Shown one piece after another: positions 53,809-60,962 of a stretch of DNA of 64,000 bases. The position numbers were made by a program, and so were the translations under genes. The notes below the pieces were generated by a model. That model saw only the letters and a list, made by a program, of their open reading frames with translations. It ran no database searches and was not told where the DNA came from. The stretch comes from Niastella soli (GTDB lineage: Bacteria > Bacteroidota > Bacteroidia > Chitinophagales > Chitinophagaceae): the NCBI RefSeq assembly GCF_017742245.1, contig NZ_JAGHKO010000011.1:753818-817817 (forward strand), given 5' to 3'. Every line of letters begins with the position of its first letter. Position 1 is the first letter of the stretch.

Positions 53809-54825
53809 TTAAGCGTTAACAAGTGAAGGAAGATGGTCTTCTGCTGGTTGTGCAACTGGTGCCGGAGTGGTGAATACACTGCGGTCATGCACATGGGGGG
53901 CAGGAGTGCGGTCAATTAATAAACTCAACAATTCAGGCCGGCTGTAGTGACCGCTTGAATCCATCAGTTGTTTGCGTTTGTTGATCAGGGTGAAATCCAG
54001 ATCAGCGATCACCTCGCCTTCGCCGCTTTTAAGCGGTTCTCCAATAATACTTCCACTGGGCGCAATGATGGCGGTAAATGAGCCACCGGAAATAGGACCA
54101 ATAGGCGAGCCGGTGTCTTTCATGATCTGTGCCTGTTGATCGGCATCGAGCCAGGCGCTGGCGCATACTACAAAACTGGCACTTTCCAGGGCATGCATGC
54201 GTACGCTTACTTCTGTTTGTTGCGTGAACAGATCGCCAAAAATGGACCCAGGATACATGGCGGAATGGATCTGTTCTCCATCGGCCATCATGGCATAACG
54301 CGCCAGCGGATTGTAATGTTCCCAACAGGCCAATTGCCCAATACGGCCTACGGCGCTGTCAATAGCTTTTAATCCTGAACCATCACCTTGTCCCCAAACC
54401 ATCTTCTCATGATAGGTGGGTGTGGTTTTGCGGCGGCGTTGTAGTAAGGTGCCATCCGAATCAAATAATAACTGGGTGTTGTAAATAGTTCCGCCATCCC
54501 GTTCATTTACGCCAATTGATACGACCATTTTCGCTTCTCTGGCGGCTTCGGCAATGGCGTCGGTGGTGGCGGAAGGGATGGTCACCGCCTGATCCAATAA
54601 TTTCTGGTGTTCCCCACCAGCGATCTGCATATAGGGAGTTTGAACAAATGAAAAATAAGGATAGTACGGAATAACAGTTTCAGGGAAGGTGGCGAACTGT
54701 ACACCTTGTTTGCCCAATTCACGGATCTTGTTCACTACTTTTTGTGTGGTGCCTTCCCGGCTATAGAGGACCGGGCTTATTTGAACGGCTGCGGCTTTAA
54801 CAACATGATTTGTACTGCTTTTCAT
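53809..54825 (-). CDS. carbon-nitrogen hydrolase, nitrilase type
   Basis: 338 residues, nitrilase superfamily branch 1. Catalytic triad: Glu49 in FATFPETVIPYYPYF, Lys133 in RRRKTTPTYHEKMVWGQGDG, Cys167 in LACWEHYNPLARYA. The CWEHYNPL sequence is typical of true nitrilases (nitrile to carboxylate plus ammonia) rather than amidases. Natural substrates may be plant-derived or cyanide-type nitriles; unknown here. Cotranscribed with the DUF302 gene. There is no radical SAM or acetyltransferase nearby, so the Nit1C cluster is excluded. Confidence 0.94.
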   Translation of the reverse strand: MKSSTNHVVKAAAVQISPVLYSREGTTQKVVNKIRELGKQGVQFATFPETVIPYYPYFSFVQTPYMQIAGGEHQKLLDQAVTIPSATTDAIAEAAREAKMVVSIGVNERDGGTIYNTQLLFDSDGTLLQRRRKTTPTYHEKMVWGQGDGSGLKAIDSAVGRIGQLACWEHYNPLARYAMMADGEQIHSAMYPGSIFGDLFTQQTEVSVRMHALESASFVVCASAWLDADQQAQIMKDTGSPIGPISGGSFTAIIAPSGSIIGEPLKSGEGEVIADLDFTLINKRKQLMDSSGHYSRPELLSLLIDRTPAPHVHDRSVFTTPAPVAQPAEDHLPSLVNA

Positions 54826-54913
54826 TACCTAAAAATTTGAATGATTATGTGTTGGTTTCTTTAATGAGAAAATAAAGGGTAGGCTATAAGGGAAGCGGAG
54901 TGGAACAAAGGTA

Positions 54914-54952
54914 AATGATCACCGGACTTTCCGGATAAGTCCGGCGATCATT
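54914..54952 (-). terminator. Terminator-like hairpin after ohr
   Basis: AATGATC-A-CCGGACTT, loop, AAGTCCGG-C-GATCATT. On the minus strand it follows the ohr stop closely; the following T content (TTTACCTTTG) is modest. Confidence 0.6.
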
Positions 54953-54955
54953 AAC

Positions 54956-55393
54956 TTAAATCAGGTTAAATGAAACCGGCACGTTGTTTTTGATAGCTTT
55001 TGAATAAGGACAAATATTGTGCGCAATTTCAATTATTTGCAGCGCTACTTCTTTGTCAAGACCGGGCAGGCTGACATTCATGCGGGCTGCTAATGAGAAG
55101 TTCCCATCGTCTACAATCAGGTCCATCTCTGCATCGATATACAGATTATCGGGCAGTCTTACTTTCAGTTTTTGGGCAGCTTTGGCCATAGCGCCTTCAA
55201 AACAGGCTGACCAGCCGGCGGCAAATAACTGTTCGGGATTTGTACCGGGTTTGCTGCTTCCGGGCATCGACAATTTAACATCGAGGTTTCCATCTGAACT
55301 ACGGGATGCACCTTCACGACCGCCTGTTGTGCGGGTTTTAGCTGTGTAAAATACCTGAGCTGTTTGGCTTGCTTGGTTTGTTGTTGTTGACAT
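54956..55393 (-). CDS. ohr: organic hydroperoxide resistance protein (OsmC/Ohr family)
   Basis: 145 residues. Redox-active cysteines are Cys64 in GWSACFEGAM and Cys128 in NICPYSKAI, the Ohr pattern. The N-terminus carries YTAKTRTTGGREG as usual. It reduces organic hydroperoxides using lipoylated proteins. The promoter contains a 16-bp perfect palindrome, TATACCGATCGGTATA, placed between the -33 TTTG and a -7-like box. No OhrR/MarR gene is adjacent. Confidence 0.95.
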   Translation of the reverse strand: MSTTTNQASQTAQVFYTAKTRTTGGREGASRSSDGNLDVKLSMPGSSKPGTNPEQLFAAGWSACFEGAMAKAAQKLKVRLPDNLYIDAEMDLIVDDGNFSLAARMNVSLPGLDKEVALQIIEIAHNICPYSKAIKNNVPVSFNLI

Positions 55394-55425
55394 TGTTTTA
55401 AAATTTAAGTGATTATAAAATAGAT

Positions 55426-55441
55426 TATACCGATCGGTATA
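55426..55441. promoter_or_regulatory. TetR-type operator candidate in the ohr promoter
   Basis: A 16-bp perfect palindrome, TATACCGATCGGTATA, 33 bp before the ohr ATG. On the minus strand the order is TTTG (complement at 55450-55453), then the palindrome, then TATAATCT: it covers the spacer between the -33 and -7 elements. The ACCGATCGGT core is like known TetR-family operators, and repression is expected from the position. Confidence 0.7.
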
Positions 55442-55462
55442 TTATTGGTCAAAAAAAATTGA

Positions 55463-55951
55463 TTAAGGTATCCCTGCCTTTTCGGCTTTCTGAATAAGAA
55501 CTATAAGATTGTTTTCAAGTAAGCGGGAGTCGGCTAACAAAGCAGTATTATTGAACTGGGCGCATTGGGAGGTGGGCAGGTCATATTCAACGATCACTTG
55601 TTGTTGCTCGTTTTCATAAACAAGCAGGTGAATTGGTAAGTACAGTCCGGCCCCGGCCTGGTTACTTATCATTCTGCCAATTATGTCTGGATTTCCCAAT
55701 TGGTATTGTTTTGTTTTTCTGAATTTCTCTTTTTGGGGCAGGTCTTCGGCTGACATGATATTATAGATCACCAGCTTATTCTCATCGCAGGTGCTATCTA
55801 AATAACAAACCATCGAGGCAGGCGTGGCGCCCAGGGAGAGTAGTGCTGTTGGCATTAAAATACCTAACGCTTTTTCTAACTGATAAGTAAAACTATCGAA
55901 GCTGCTTTTTATCTCGAGGACCACATGTTCTATTTCCACTGCTCTTTTCAT
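55463..55951 (-). CDS. DUF302 domain protein (copy behind the duplicated promoter)
   Basis: 162 residues from the ATG at 55951 (the open frame reaches 56008, into the operator). DUF302-type pattern: AVEIEHVVLEIKSSFDSFTY, KLVIYNIMSAEDLPQKEKFR, QLGNPDIIGRMISNQAGAGLY and LPIHLLVYENEQQQVIVEYD. Compared with the 53300 gene it is a distant paralogue. Its promoter has the 14-bp palindrome shared with the efflux operon. A truncated duplicate of its 5' end lies directly upstream. Confidence 0.85.
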   Translation of the reverse strand: MKRAVEIEHVVLEIKSSFDSFTYQLEKALGILMPTALLSLGATPASMVCYLDSTCDENKLVIYNIMSAEDLPQKEKFRKTKQYQLGNPDIIGRMISNQAGAGLYLPIHLLVYENEQQQVIVEYDLPTSQCAQFNNTALLADSRLLENNLIVLIQKAEKAGIP

Positions 55952-56003
55952 ATGCTCTGTTTGTTTGATATACCAAAGTTCGTATATCGGGGAAGTTATT
56001 TCG

Positions 56004-56017
56004 TTCACATATGTGAA
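56004..56017. promoter_or_regulatory. Crp/Fnr-type operator candidate, site 1 (TTCACATATGTGAA)
   Basis: Perfect 14-bp palindrome. On the minus strand it is followed after exactly 22 bp by GAACTTTG, a -7-like box, and then by the DUF302 ATG (55951). The stop codon of the truncated duplicate falls within this site. Confidence 0.8.
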
Positions 56018-56076
56018 TAAAGAAAAAAGGAAGTACTCCTTGCCGGCTTCTGAACATTTGCAGTAAAGAGGCCTAC

Positions 56077-56178
56077 TTGCATTAAAATGCCCAATGCGTT
56101 TACCAACTGATAAGTAAAGCTACCGAAGCTGCTTTTTATTTCGAGTGTCACATGTTCTATTTCCACTGCTCTTTTCAT
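56077..56178 (-). pseudogene. truncated duplicate of the DUF302 gene
   Basis: The first 33 codons (MKRAVEIEHVTLEIKSSFGS and on to GILM) match the intact gene, with a few changes (Val to Thr, Asp to Gly, Glu to Val, Lys to Asn). After codon 33 the frame departs into unrelated sequence and stops at 56005, inside operator site 1. It is a partial tandem duplication that includes the promoter and operator, about 227 bp apart from the first copy. Confidence 0.85.
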
Positions 56179-56230
56179 ACTCTCTGTTCGTTTGATATAC
56201 CAAAGTTCGTATCCCGGGGAAGTTATTTCG

Positions 56231-56244
56231 TTCACATATGTGAA
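56231..56244. promoter_or_regulatory. Crp/Fnr-type operator candidate, site 2 (TTCACATATGTGAA)
   Basis: Second identical palindrome, ending 22 bp before another GAACTTTG on the minus strand, in front of the truncated DUF302 copy. It lies 18 bp beyond the regulator stop codon. Confidence 0.8.
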
Positions 56245-56261
56245 TAAAGAAAAGAAGGGAT

Positions 56262-56867
56262 TTAATGCTGGCTTCTGATCCTGCTCAGGCTTTGCGGGGC
56301 AATACCCAGATAGGAGGCTATATAGTAGTTGGAGAACATCTGTAGTAAATGCGATTCTTCTTTTACTAATTTATCATACCTGTCCGCTGCGGCCATAGTG
56401 AGTAACGTAAACGCCCGATCGTACATGTTCATAAACGCGGCTTCATTTAGCTTCCGCATCCAACGTTCATAGGTAAATGATTTTTCGATCAGATAATTTA
56501 CCTCGGTTTTGGTGAACAGTAAGGCATTTACTTCGCTCAATGTTTCAATGGCAACAGAAGATAATTTGTTGTTGAGGAAAGCGCGATAGTCAGTCGCAAA
56601 CAGGTTTTTACTGATGCTTTCCGCCGTATTGAAATGGAAATTCCAGGTGATGGTCTTTCCGGAGAAATCGGTGTAATACGACCGGCCCAAACCTGAAATA
56701 ATAAAATAGATCTTGTCGCAGGGCCTGCTTTCCAGCAACAGGAGGTGTTTTTCAGGCAGCGTGACTTCACTGGTATGATCGGCTATTAACTGCATGGTGT
56801 CGGCATCGAGTTCTACAAACTTTCGCATGTAATTAAAAAATGGTTCACATGTTTCTGTTGGTACCAT
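56262..56867 (-). CDS. Crp/Fnr-family transcriptional regulator
   Basis: 201 residues. The N-terminal cyclic-nucleotide-binding-like beta barrel (about 20-125) has HLLLLESRPCDKIYFIISGL and SISKNLFATDYRAFL. A dimerisation helix follows, and a C-terminal winged HTH, FSNYYIASYLGIAPQSLSRI, ends almost at the last residue. The cNMP site lacks the RPAS-type phosphate cassette, and there are no Fnr cysteines, as is common in Bacteroidota. The ATG overlaps the end of the MFS gene by 23 bp: translational coupling as the last gene of the efflux operon. It is probably the binder of the nearby palindromes. Confidence 0.93.
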   Translation of the reverse strand: MVPTETCEPFFNYMRKFVELDADTMQLIADHTSEVTLPEKHLLLLESRPCDKIYFIISGLGRSYYTDFSGKTITWNFHFNTAESISKNLFATDYRAFLNNKLSSVAIETLSEVNALLFTKTEVNYLIEKSFTYERWMRKLNEAAFMNMYDRAFTLLTMAAADRYDKLVKEESHLLQMFSNYYIASYLGIAPQSLSRIRSQH

Positions 56868-58374
56868 GTAATGCAGCCAGGTTTATCCTTTTGTAAAGAT
56901 TTATTACAATCAATATAAAAATAACCGATAAACCAAAAATAATGATAGTTCCCGAGATTTCCTTTAGGGCCGTTAAACTGGCCTGTTGTTGTATATTTTG
57001 ATAGAACCCGGGTATATTGCCTTGTGCAAATACCTGGGGTTCATTGGCATCTATATGGCTGGCCAGTTTTGATAAGTGCCTGGTCCTTTCGGCATATAAA
57101 AAATAACCGTACAACCCCGAGAAAACGCCTGGGCCCAGGAAGGAACGTACCAACACAACCACGCCCACCACTTTAAGCACCTGGGGAAAAGGAAACCCGG
57201 CCGTTGCAAACACGGCAAGGGAAATATACAACAACGCCTGCCCAAACCCTTTGAAAAAGGAAGGGAACCAGAAATCGTTGATGTTCAGATCGGTCACAAA
57301 ACGACCATACATAAGGATGTGATAAATGACCAGGGCTGAAAAGCCGATGATGGTAAGTAGCTGGCCACTTAAATTGAGCTTATACCAGCAATAAGCTACT
57401 ATACTACCGGTGAGTATTCCCGGAATTAGGAATAAATTCAATTCTCCATTCCGGATGGATTCAAAGTGCAGTACGCTGCCCGAATAAGCTGATTGAAAGG
57501 TACCGGGCGTAAAAACACTAAATAGGATGATCAGTACCAGGCCCAACGTGAAATTGTTTTTTCTGAACAGCTCTATATTCAGCAATGGACGTTTTACCAA
57601 CAACTCCCTTCTGATGAAGAGCAGGAAAGTGATGCCAGCGCCAAAACAGGCGGCTTTAATAGCTGTCGAGTTAAACCAGTCTTCCACTTTCCCATAGACC
57701 ACTACATAGTTGATCAGCATCATGGTGGTAACTAAAAGCAACAAACCGGGAATGTCCAGTTGGTATAAAGGTATTTTTCTTTTTAGCGGATGATTTTCGA
57801 CAAACACAACCGTGAGGAGGATACAAATGGCTGTCATGATAAAAAGTGCATAATAAGCAAACCGCCAGGAATACAGATTGTTGAGGTAAGCGGTAAACCA
57901 GGTCATAAAATACAATCCGGCCAATGCTATGAAATAAAAGAAAGGGTATAACCGGGCAGTGCTCATTTGTTTGGGGCTCCAGATCTTTAACAGGTTCAGG
58001 TAAACCTCCCCAAACCCTATTATTTTGGCAAACCCGATAAAAAAGGTAGCAGCAACTGTTACAACCGGGTTGTTAGTGAATGCACACACCAGGTTCAGTA
58101 ACAGTAGTAAAACAAAGCTGGTCAACATCAGTGTTTTGTTGGTTAGCCTGGTAAATAGCCGGATATTAAATATTAAACTGGCGCCCATTCCGATGTACAA
58201 GGCGTTACTGGCCATTGTGTAAGGTTCTGCATACACGCCCAGATCGCTGTAGATATCAGTGGTTATTCCTGTGTATACACCATTGGTGGTAAGGATCACA
58301 AAAGCCATCAGGGTTAATAGGATAAAGCGGAGATATTTGGGTACCCATGCATAAAAAATTGATTTGAGTTCCAT
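56845..58374 (-). CDS. MFS transporter, EmrB/DHA2-like, 14 membrane helices
   Basis: 509 residues, about 14 hydrophobic helices, which is the DHA2 drug:H+ antiporter count. Motif A is poorly kept (a NKTLMLTSF-like start of helix 3). It contains LVKRPLLNIELFRKNNF, a typical DHA2 cytoplasmic loop. With the HlyD-type and TolC-type genes in front it forms a tripartite EmrAB-TolC-like exporter across both membranes. Substrate unknown; the induction logic through the Crp-type regulator could reveal it. It starts 11 bp after the HlyD gene. Confidence 0.93.
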   Translation of the reverse strand: MELKSIFYAWVPKYLRFILLTLMAFVILTTNGVYTGITTDIYSDLGVYAEPYTMASNALYIGMGASLIFNIRLFTRLTNKTLMLTSFVLLLLLNLVCAFTNNPVVTVAATFFIGFAKIIGFGEVYLNLLKIWSPKQMSTARLYPFFYFIALAGLYFMTWFTAYLNNLYSWRFAYYALFIMTAICILLTVVFVENHPLKRKIPLYQLDIPGLLLLVTTMMLINYVVVYGKVEDWFNSTAIKAACFGAGITFLLFIRRELLVKRPLLNIELFRKNNFTLGLVLIILFSVFTPGTFQSAYSGSVLHFESIRNGELNLFLIPGILTGSIVAYCWYKLNLSGQLLTIIGFSALVIYHILMYGRFVTDLNINDFWFPSFFKGFGQALLYISLAVFATAGFPFPQVLKVVGVVVLVRSFLGPGVFSGLYGYFLYAERTRHLSKLASHIDANEPQVFAQGNIPGFYQNIQQQASLTALKEISGTIIIFGLSVIFILIVINLYKRINLAALHGTNRNM

Positions 58375-58385
58375 GTGGGTTGTTT

Positions 58386-59435
58386 TTAATTGACTTTGCG
58401 AACTTCTACATTCATACCGGCCCTGAAATGCTTCAGCAATTCGCCGTTGGTATCATTTTTTACAAACTCTATCCGTACTGGTATGCGTTGTTGCACTTTT
58501 ATAAAGTTACCAGTGGAGTTGTCGGTGGGGATGGCGGAGAATCGCGAGCCGGTTGCTTCTGCAATAGCAGATACCACCCCCTCGAGTTCCTGTTTGTTAA
58601 AACCATCCACCCGCAATTTTACTTTTTGACCAATGGAAAGACTGGCTATTTGCGTTTCCTTATAATTGGCAACCACCCAGTTGCTGTCATTCCGTACGTA
58701 GGATAATAAGGTTTGTCCGGCCTGAAGCAGTTGACCCTCCTGGATGTTGCGGCGACCGGTAACGCCATCATAAGGCGCGGTAATAACTGTGTAGGATAAG
58801 TTCAGTTTTGCATAATCCAGTAAGGCATGCGTCCGTTTGATCTCGGCATTGTTCACCGATATTTTGTTGGAAGTCTCAACGGTAGAAAGATTGGTGGTAG
58901 CGCGTTGTTGCATCAGGGCTTTTGTTTGAGCCGCCAGGGCATCATATTCAGATTTTACCTGGTCAAACTGCTGCTGCGTGGCGGCTCCTTCGGTCAACAG
59001 GTTCTCGTACCGGTGATATTGTTTTTCCGCATTCCACAACCGGGCCTGGGCGGCGGCTATGTTGGCATCGGAAATGGAGAGGCCGCTTTGTACGGTATGA
59101 ACGCTGGAGGCGGTTACAGTTTTAGTAGCAGTGGCTGCCAGGTAGGCCGCTTCTGCCTGTTCCAGTTGAATTTTATATTCCCGGTCATCTATCAGTACCA
59201 GCGTATCGCCTTTTTTTACATGCTGGTGTTCGGTAAAACGTACTTCTTTTATATAACCCGGGATCCGGGTATTCACCGGATTTATGTATTCTTCGATCTG
59301 TGCATCATTGGTGTACAGATCGCTGTTCAGGTTAAAATAAGTGGTGATCCCCCAGGTAATAAACACCAGGGCTAAGGCGATCAATAAGATATTCACCACT
59401 ATTGTTTTTTTGTTTTTCCGTGGATGCTGTGTCAT
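58386..59435 (-). CDS. HlyD/EmrA-family periplasmic adaptor protein
   Basis: 349 residues. One N-terminal membrane helix (about 12-31, VNILLIALALVFITWGI). The lipoyl-like parts are IPGYIKEVRFTEHQHVKKGD and TVITAPYDGVTGRRNIQEG. Between them is a helical hairpin with ARLWNAEKQYHRYENLLTEG. The barrel domain has QKVKLRVDGFNKQELEGVVS. It links the inner-membrane MFS pump to TolC. It is second in the operon, 18 bp after the tolC-like gene. Confidence 0.95.
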   Translation of the reverse strand: MTQHPRKNKKTIVVNILLIALALVFITWGITTYFNLNSDLYTNDAQIEEYINPVNTRIPGYIKEVRFTEHQHVKKGDTLVLIDDREYKIQLEQAEAAYLAATATKTVTASSVHTVQSGLSISDANIAAAQARLWNAEKQYHRYENLLTEGAATQQQFDQVKSEYDALAAQTKALMQQRATTNLSTVETSNKISVNNAEIKRTHALLDYAKLNLSYTVITAPYDGVTGRRNIQEGQLLQAGQTLLSYVRNDSNWVVANYKETQIASLSIGQKVKLRVDGFNKQELEGVVSAIAEATGSRFSAIPTDNSTGNFIKVQQRIPVRIEFVKNDTNGELLKHFRAGMNVEVRKVN

Positions 59436-59453
59436 ATAATTGAGTTGAAAATG

Positions 59454-60779
59454 TTAGAGTGTTCCGATCGATTTTTGCAATTGATAATGCGTATATACAA
59501 TGTTTATCTGTGCATTGCTTACTTTCAATTCCGCTTCTATTTTTGTGTTGGCCGCATCGATGATATCGGTGAGCAAAGCCAGCTGATTAAAATATTTCTT
59601 TTCTACAATGCGATAATTCTCTTCCGCCGACTTCAGGTCATCGGTGTAGGTATCCAGTTCATCCTTTGCTTCTTTGTATTTTATAAAAGCGGCATTTACC
59701 GATAATTCTACATTTTGTCTTTGCAGCGTTTCTTTGGCAACGGTTTGTTCAACCTGTATTTTCCCCGCTTTTACTTTTCTGGGCGATTGATAAATGGAAG
59801 ACAGGTTGTACTTAACACTTACTCCGGCCAGCCAGATATTATAATAGATATCCCTGGCCGGAAGGGCATTGGTATAAGGACGTTGAAAATTATTGCTGGT
59901 AAACAAACTGATCTCCGGGTACCGGTCGGCCTTTATTACCTTCAAATTGGTTTTCGCGATCTCAATTTCTTTTGAAGCGGTTTTCAGGTCTTTGTTATTG
60001 GCATAAGTGGTGGACATCAGTTGCGTAATGGTCACGTTTTTAAAAGGAAGGGTTAACAGGGTAGAGTCGGGGACCAGTTGCTCATTTAACCCAAGCCCCA
60101 GTACTACATTCAGTTGTTGCGTGAGGATATTGATATTGTCATCTGTTTTGCGAATGCCCAATTCAAGATCGGAGATAATGAGTTGGGTGCGCAGCACATC
60201 GTTATTGGTGACCGCTCCTTGTTTTTGCAGGTTAAGGATGTTCTTAAGCCGTTCCTGCGCCAGTTTGGTATTGTTCTCCAGCACCCGGCGTTGGTTGATC
60301 AGTCGATAGATATCCAGGTATTTAGCGGCTACCAGGAATTTTATGTCTTCCCCGTTTTTGTCCTGGTTCAACAGGGCAACCTGTTCTTCCAGCGTGGCCT
60401 TTTTTATATTGTTGGCTATTTCACCGCCTTTAAAAATGGTCTCCGAGGCCTGTAGCGAAAACTGGGTGAGGTTATGTGGAACAGGGGCGGTGGTGTGTTT
60501 GCCAAAAGACGGGTCCCAGATCTGGGAATTGCTTAAGTAGCCATAATTAAGGGAGGTGGTAATACCCGGCAGATGGCCCAGTTTGGCAATATCTATTTTT
60601 TGGTGGGCCAGTTCGGTGTTTTTCTCCGCAATTTTTAACTGTGTGCTGTTTTCGGCAGCCAGTTCAAAAGCGTGTTGCAGGGTTAAGACCCGGGACTGGG
60701 TGTCCTGACTAAAGGTGGCCGCACTGGCCAGCAAAAAGAAGAGGAGTGAAATGATAGGTGTTGCTTTCATGGTGATCAT
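59454..60779 (-). CDS. TolC-family outer membrane efflux protein
   Basis: 441 residues, or 438 from the Met at 60770. Signal peptide ends AATFSQ. Two OEP domains are visible: LTLQHAFELAAENSTQLKIAEKN (in pieces) and ITQLMSTTYANNKDLKTASK, with long helical segments for the tunnel. It forms the outer-membrane channel of the exporter and is the first gene of the operon. It has the operator palindrome and a -7-like TTATTTTG box in its promoter. Confidence 0.95.
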   Translation of the reverse strand: MITMKATPIISLLFFLLASAATFSQDTQSRVLTLQHAFELAAENSTQLKIAEKNTELAHQKIDIAKLGHLPGITTSLNYGYLSNSQIWDPSFGKHTTAPVPHNLTQFSLQASETIFKGGEIANNIKKATLEEQVALLNQDKNGEDIKFLVAAKYLDIYRLINQRRVLENNTKLAQERLKNILNLQKQGAVTNNDVLRTQLIISDLELGIRKTDDNINILTQQLNVVLGLGLNEQLVPDSTLLTLPFKNVTITQLMSTTYANNKDLKTASKEIEIAKTNLKVIKADRYPEISLFTSNNFQRPYTNALPARDIYYNIWLAGVSVKYNLSSIYQSPRKVKAGKIQVEQTVAKETLQRQNVELSVNAAFIKYKEAKDELDTYTDDLKSAEENYRIVEKKYFNQLALLTDIIDAANTKIEAELKVSNAQINIVYTHYQLQKSIGTL

Positions 60780-60791
60780 ATTTGCGGATAC

Positions 60792-60799
60792 AAAATAAT
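60792..60799 (-). promoter_or_regulatory. -7-like box of the efflux operon (TTATTTTG)
   Basis: On the minus strand, 22 bp after the operator and 12 bases before the first ATG. The same 22-bp spacing occurs at the two DUF302 promoters. Confidence 0.55.
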
Positions 60800-60820
60800 T
60801 GCAGGAAAATGGCGGGGGCG

Positions 60821-60834
60821 TTCACATATGTGAA
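60821..60834. promoter_or_regulatory. Crp/Fnr-type operator candidate, site 3 (TTCACATATGTGAA)
   Basis: Third identical palindrome, upstream of the tolC-like gene. Its centre lies about 41 bp before the expected start of transcription, the position of class II Crp/Fnr activation. Confidence 0.82.
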
Positions 60835-60962
60835 TTAATGAGATCGAAGGTTTTGGGCGTGGTAGTCGCCTGTTAGATAAAATTCACAGACTTAATTACT
60901 TAAATGGGCTTTGTTAATGGTTTATTAAGACTTTATTATACGCACCCGGGTAGATTTGATGC

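Noticed and set aside
53300..54825. Nit1C-type nitrilase gene cluster
   Set aside because: Only a nitrilase and DUF302 are present; the radical SAM, acetyltransferase and AIR synthase-like genes of that cluster are missing.
58827..59375. 182-codon plus-strand frame inside the HlyD gene
   Set aside because: Antisense shadow; the adaptor protein on the minus strand has a full family pattern.
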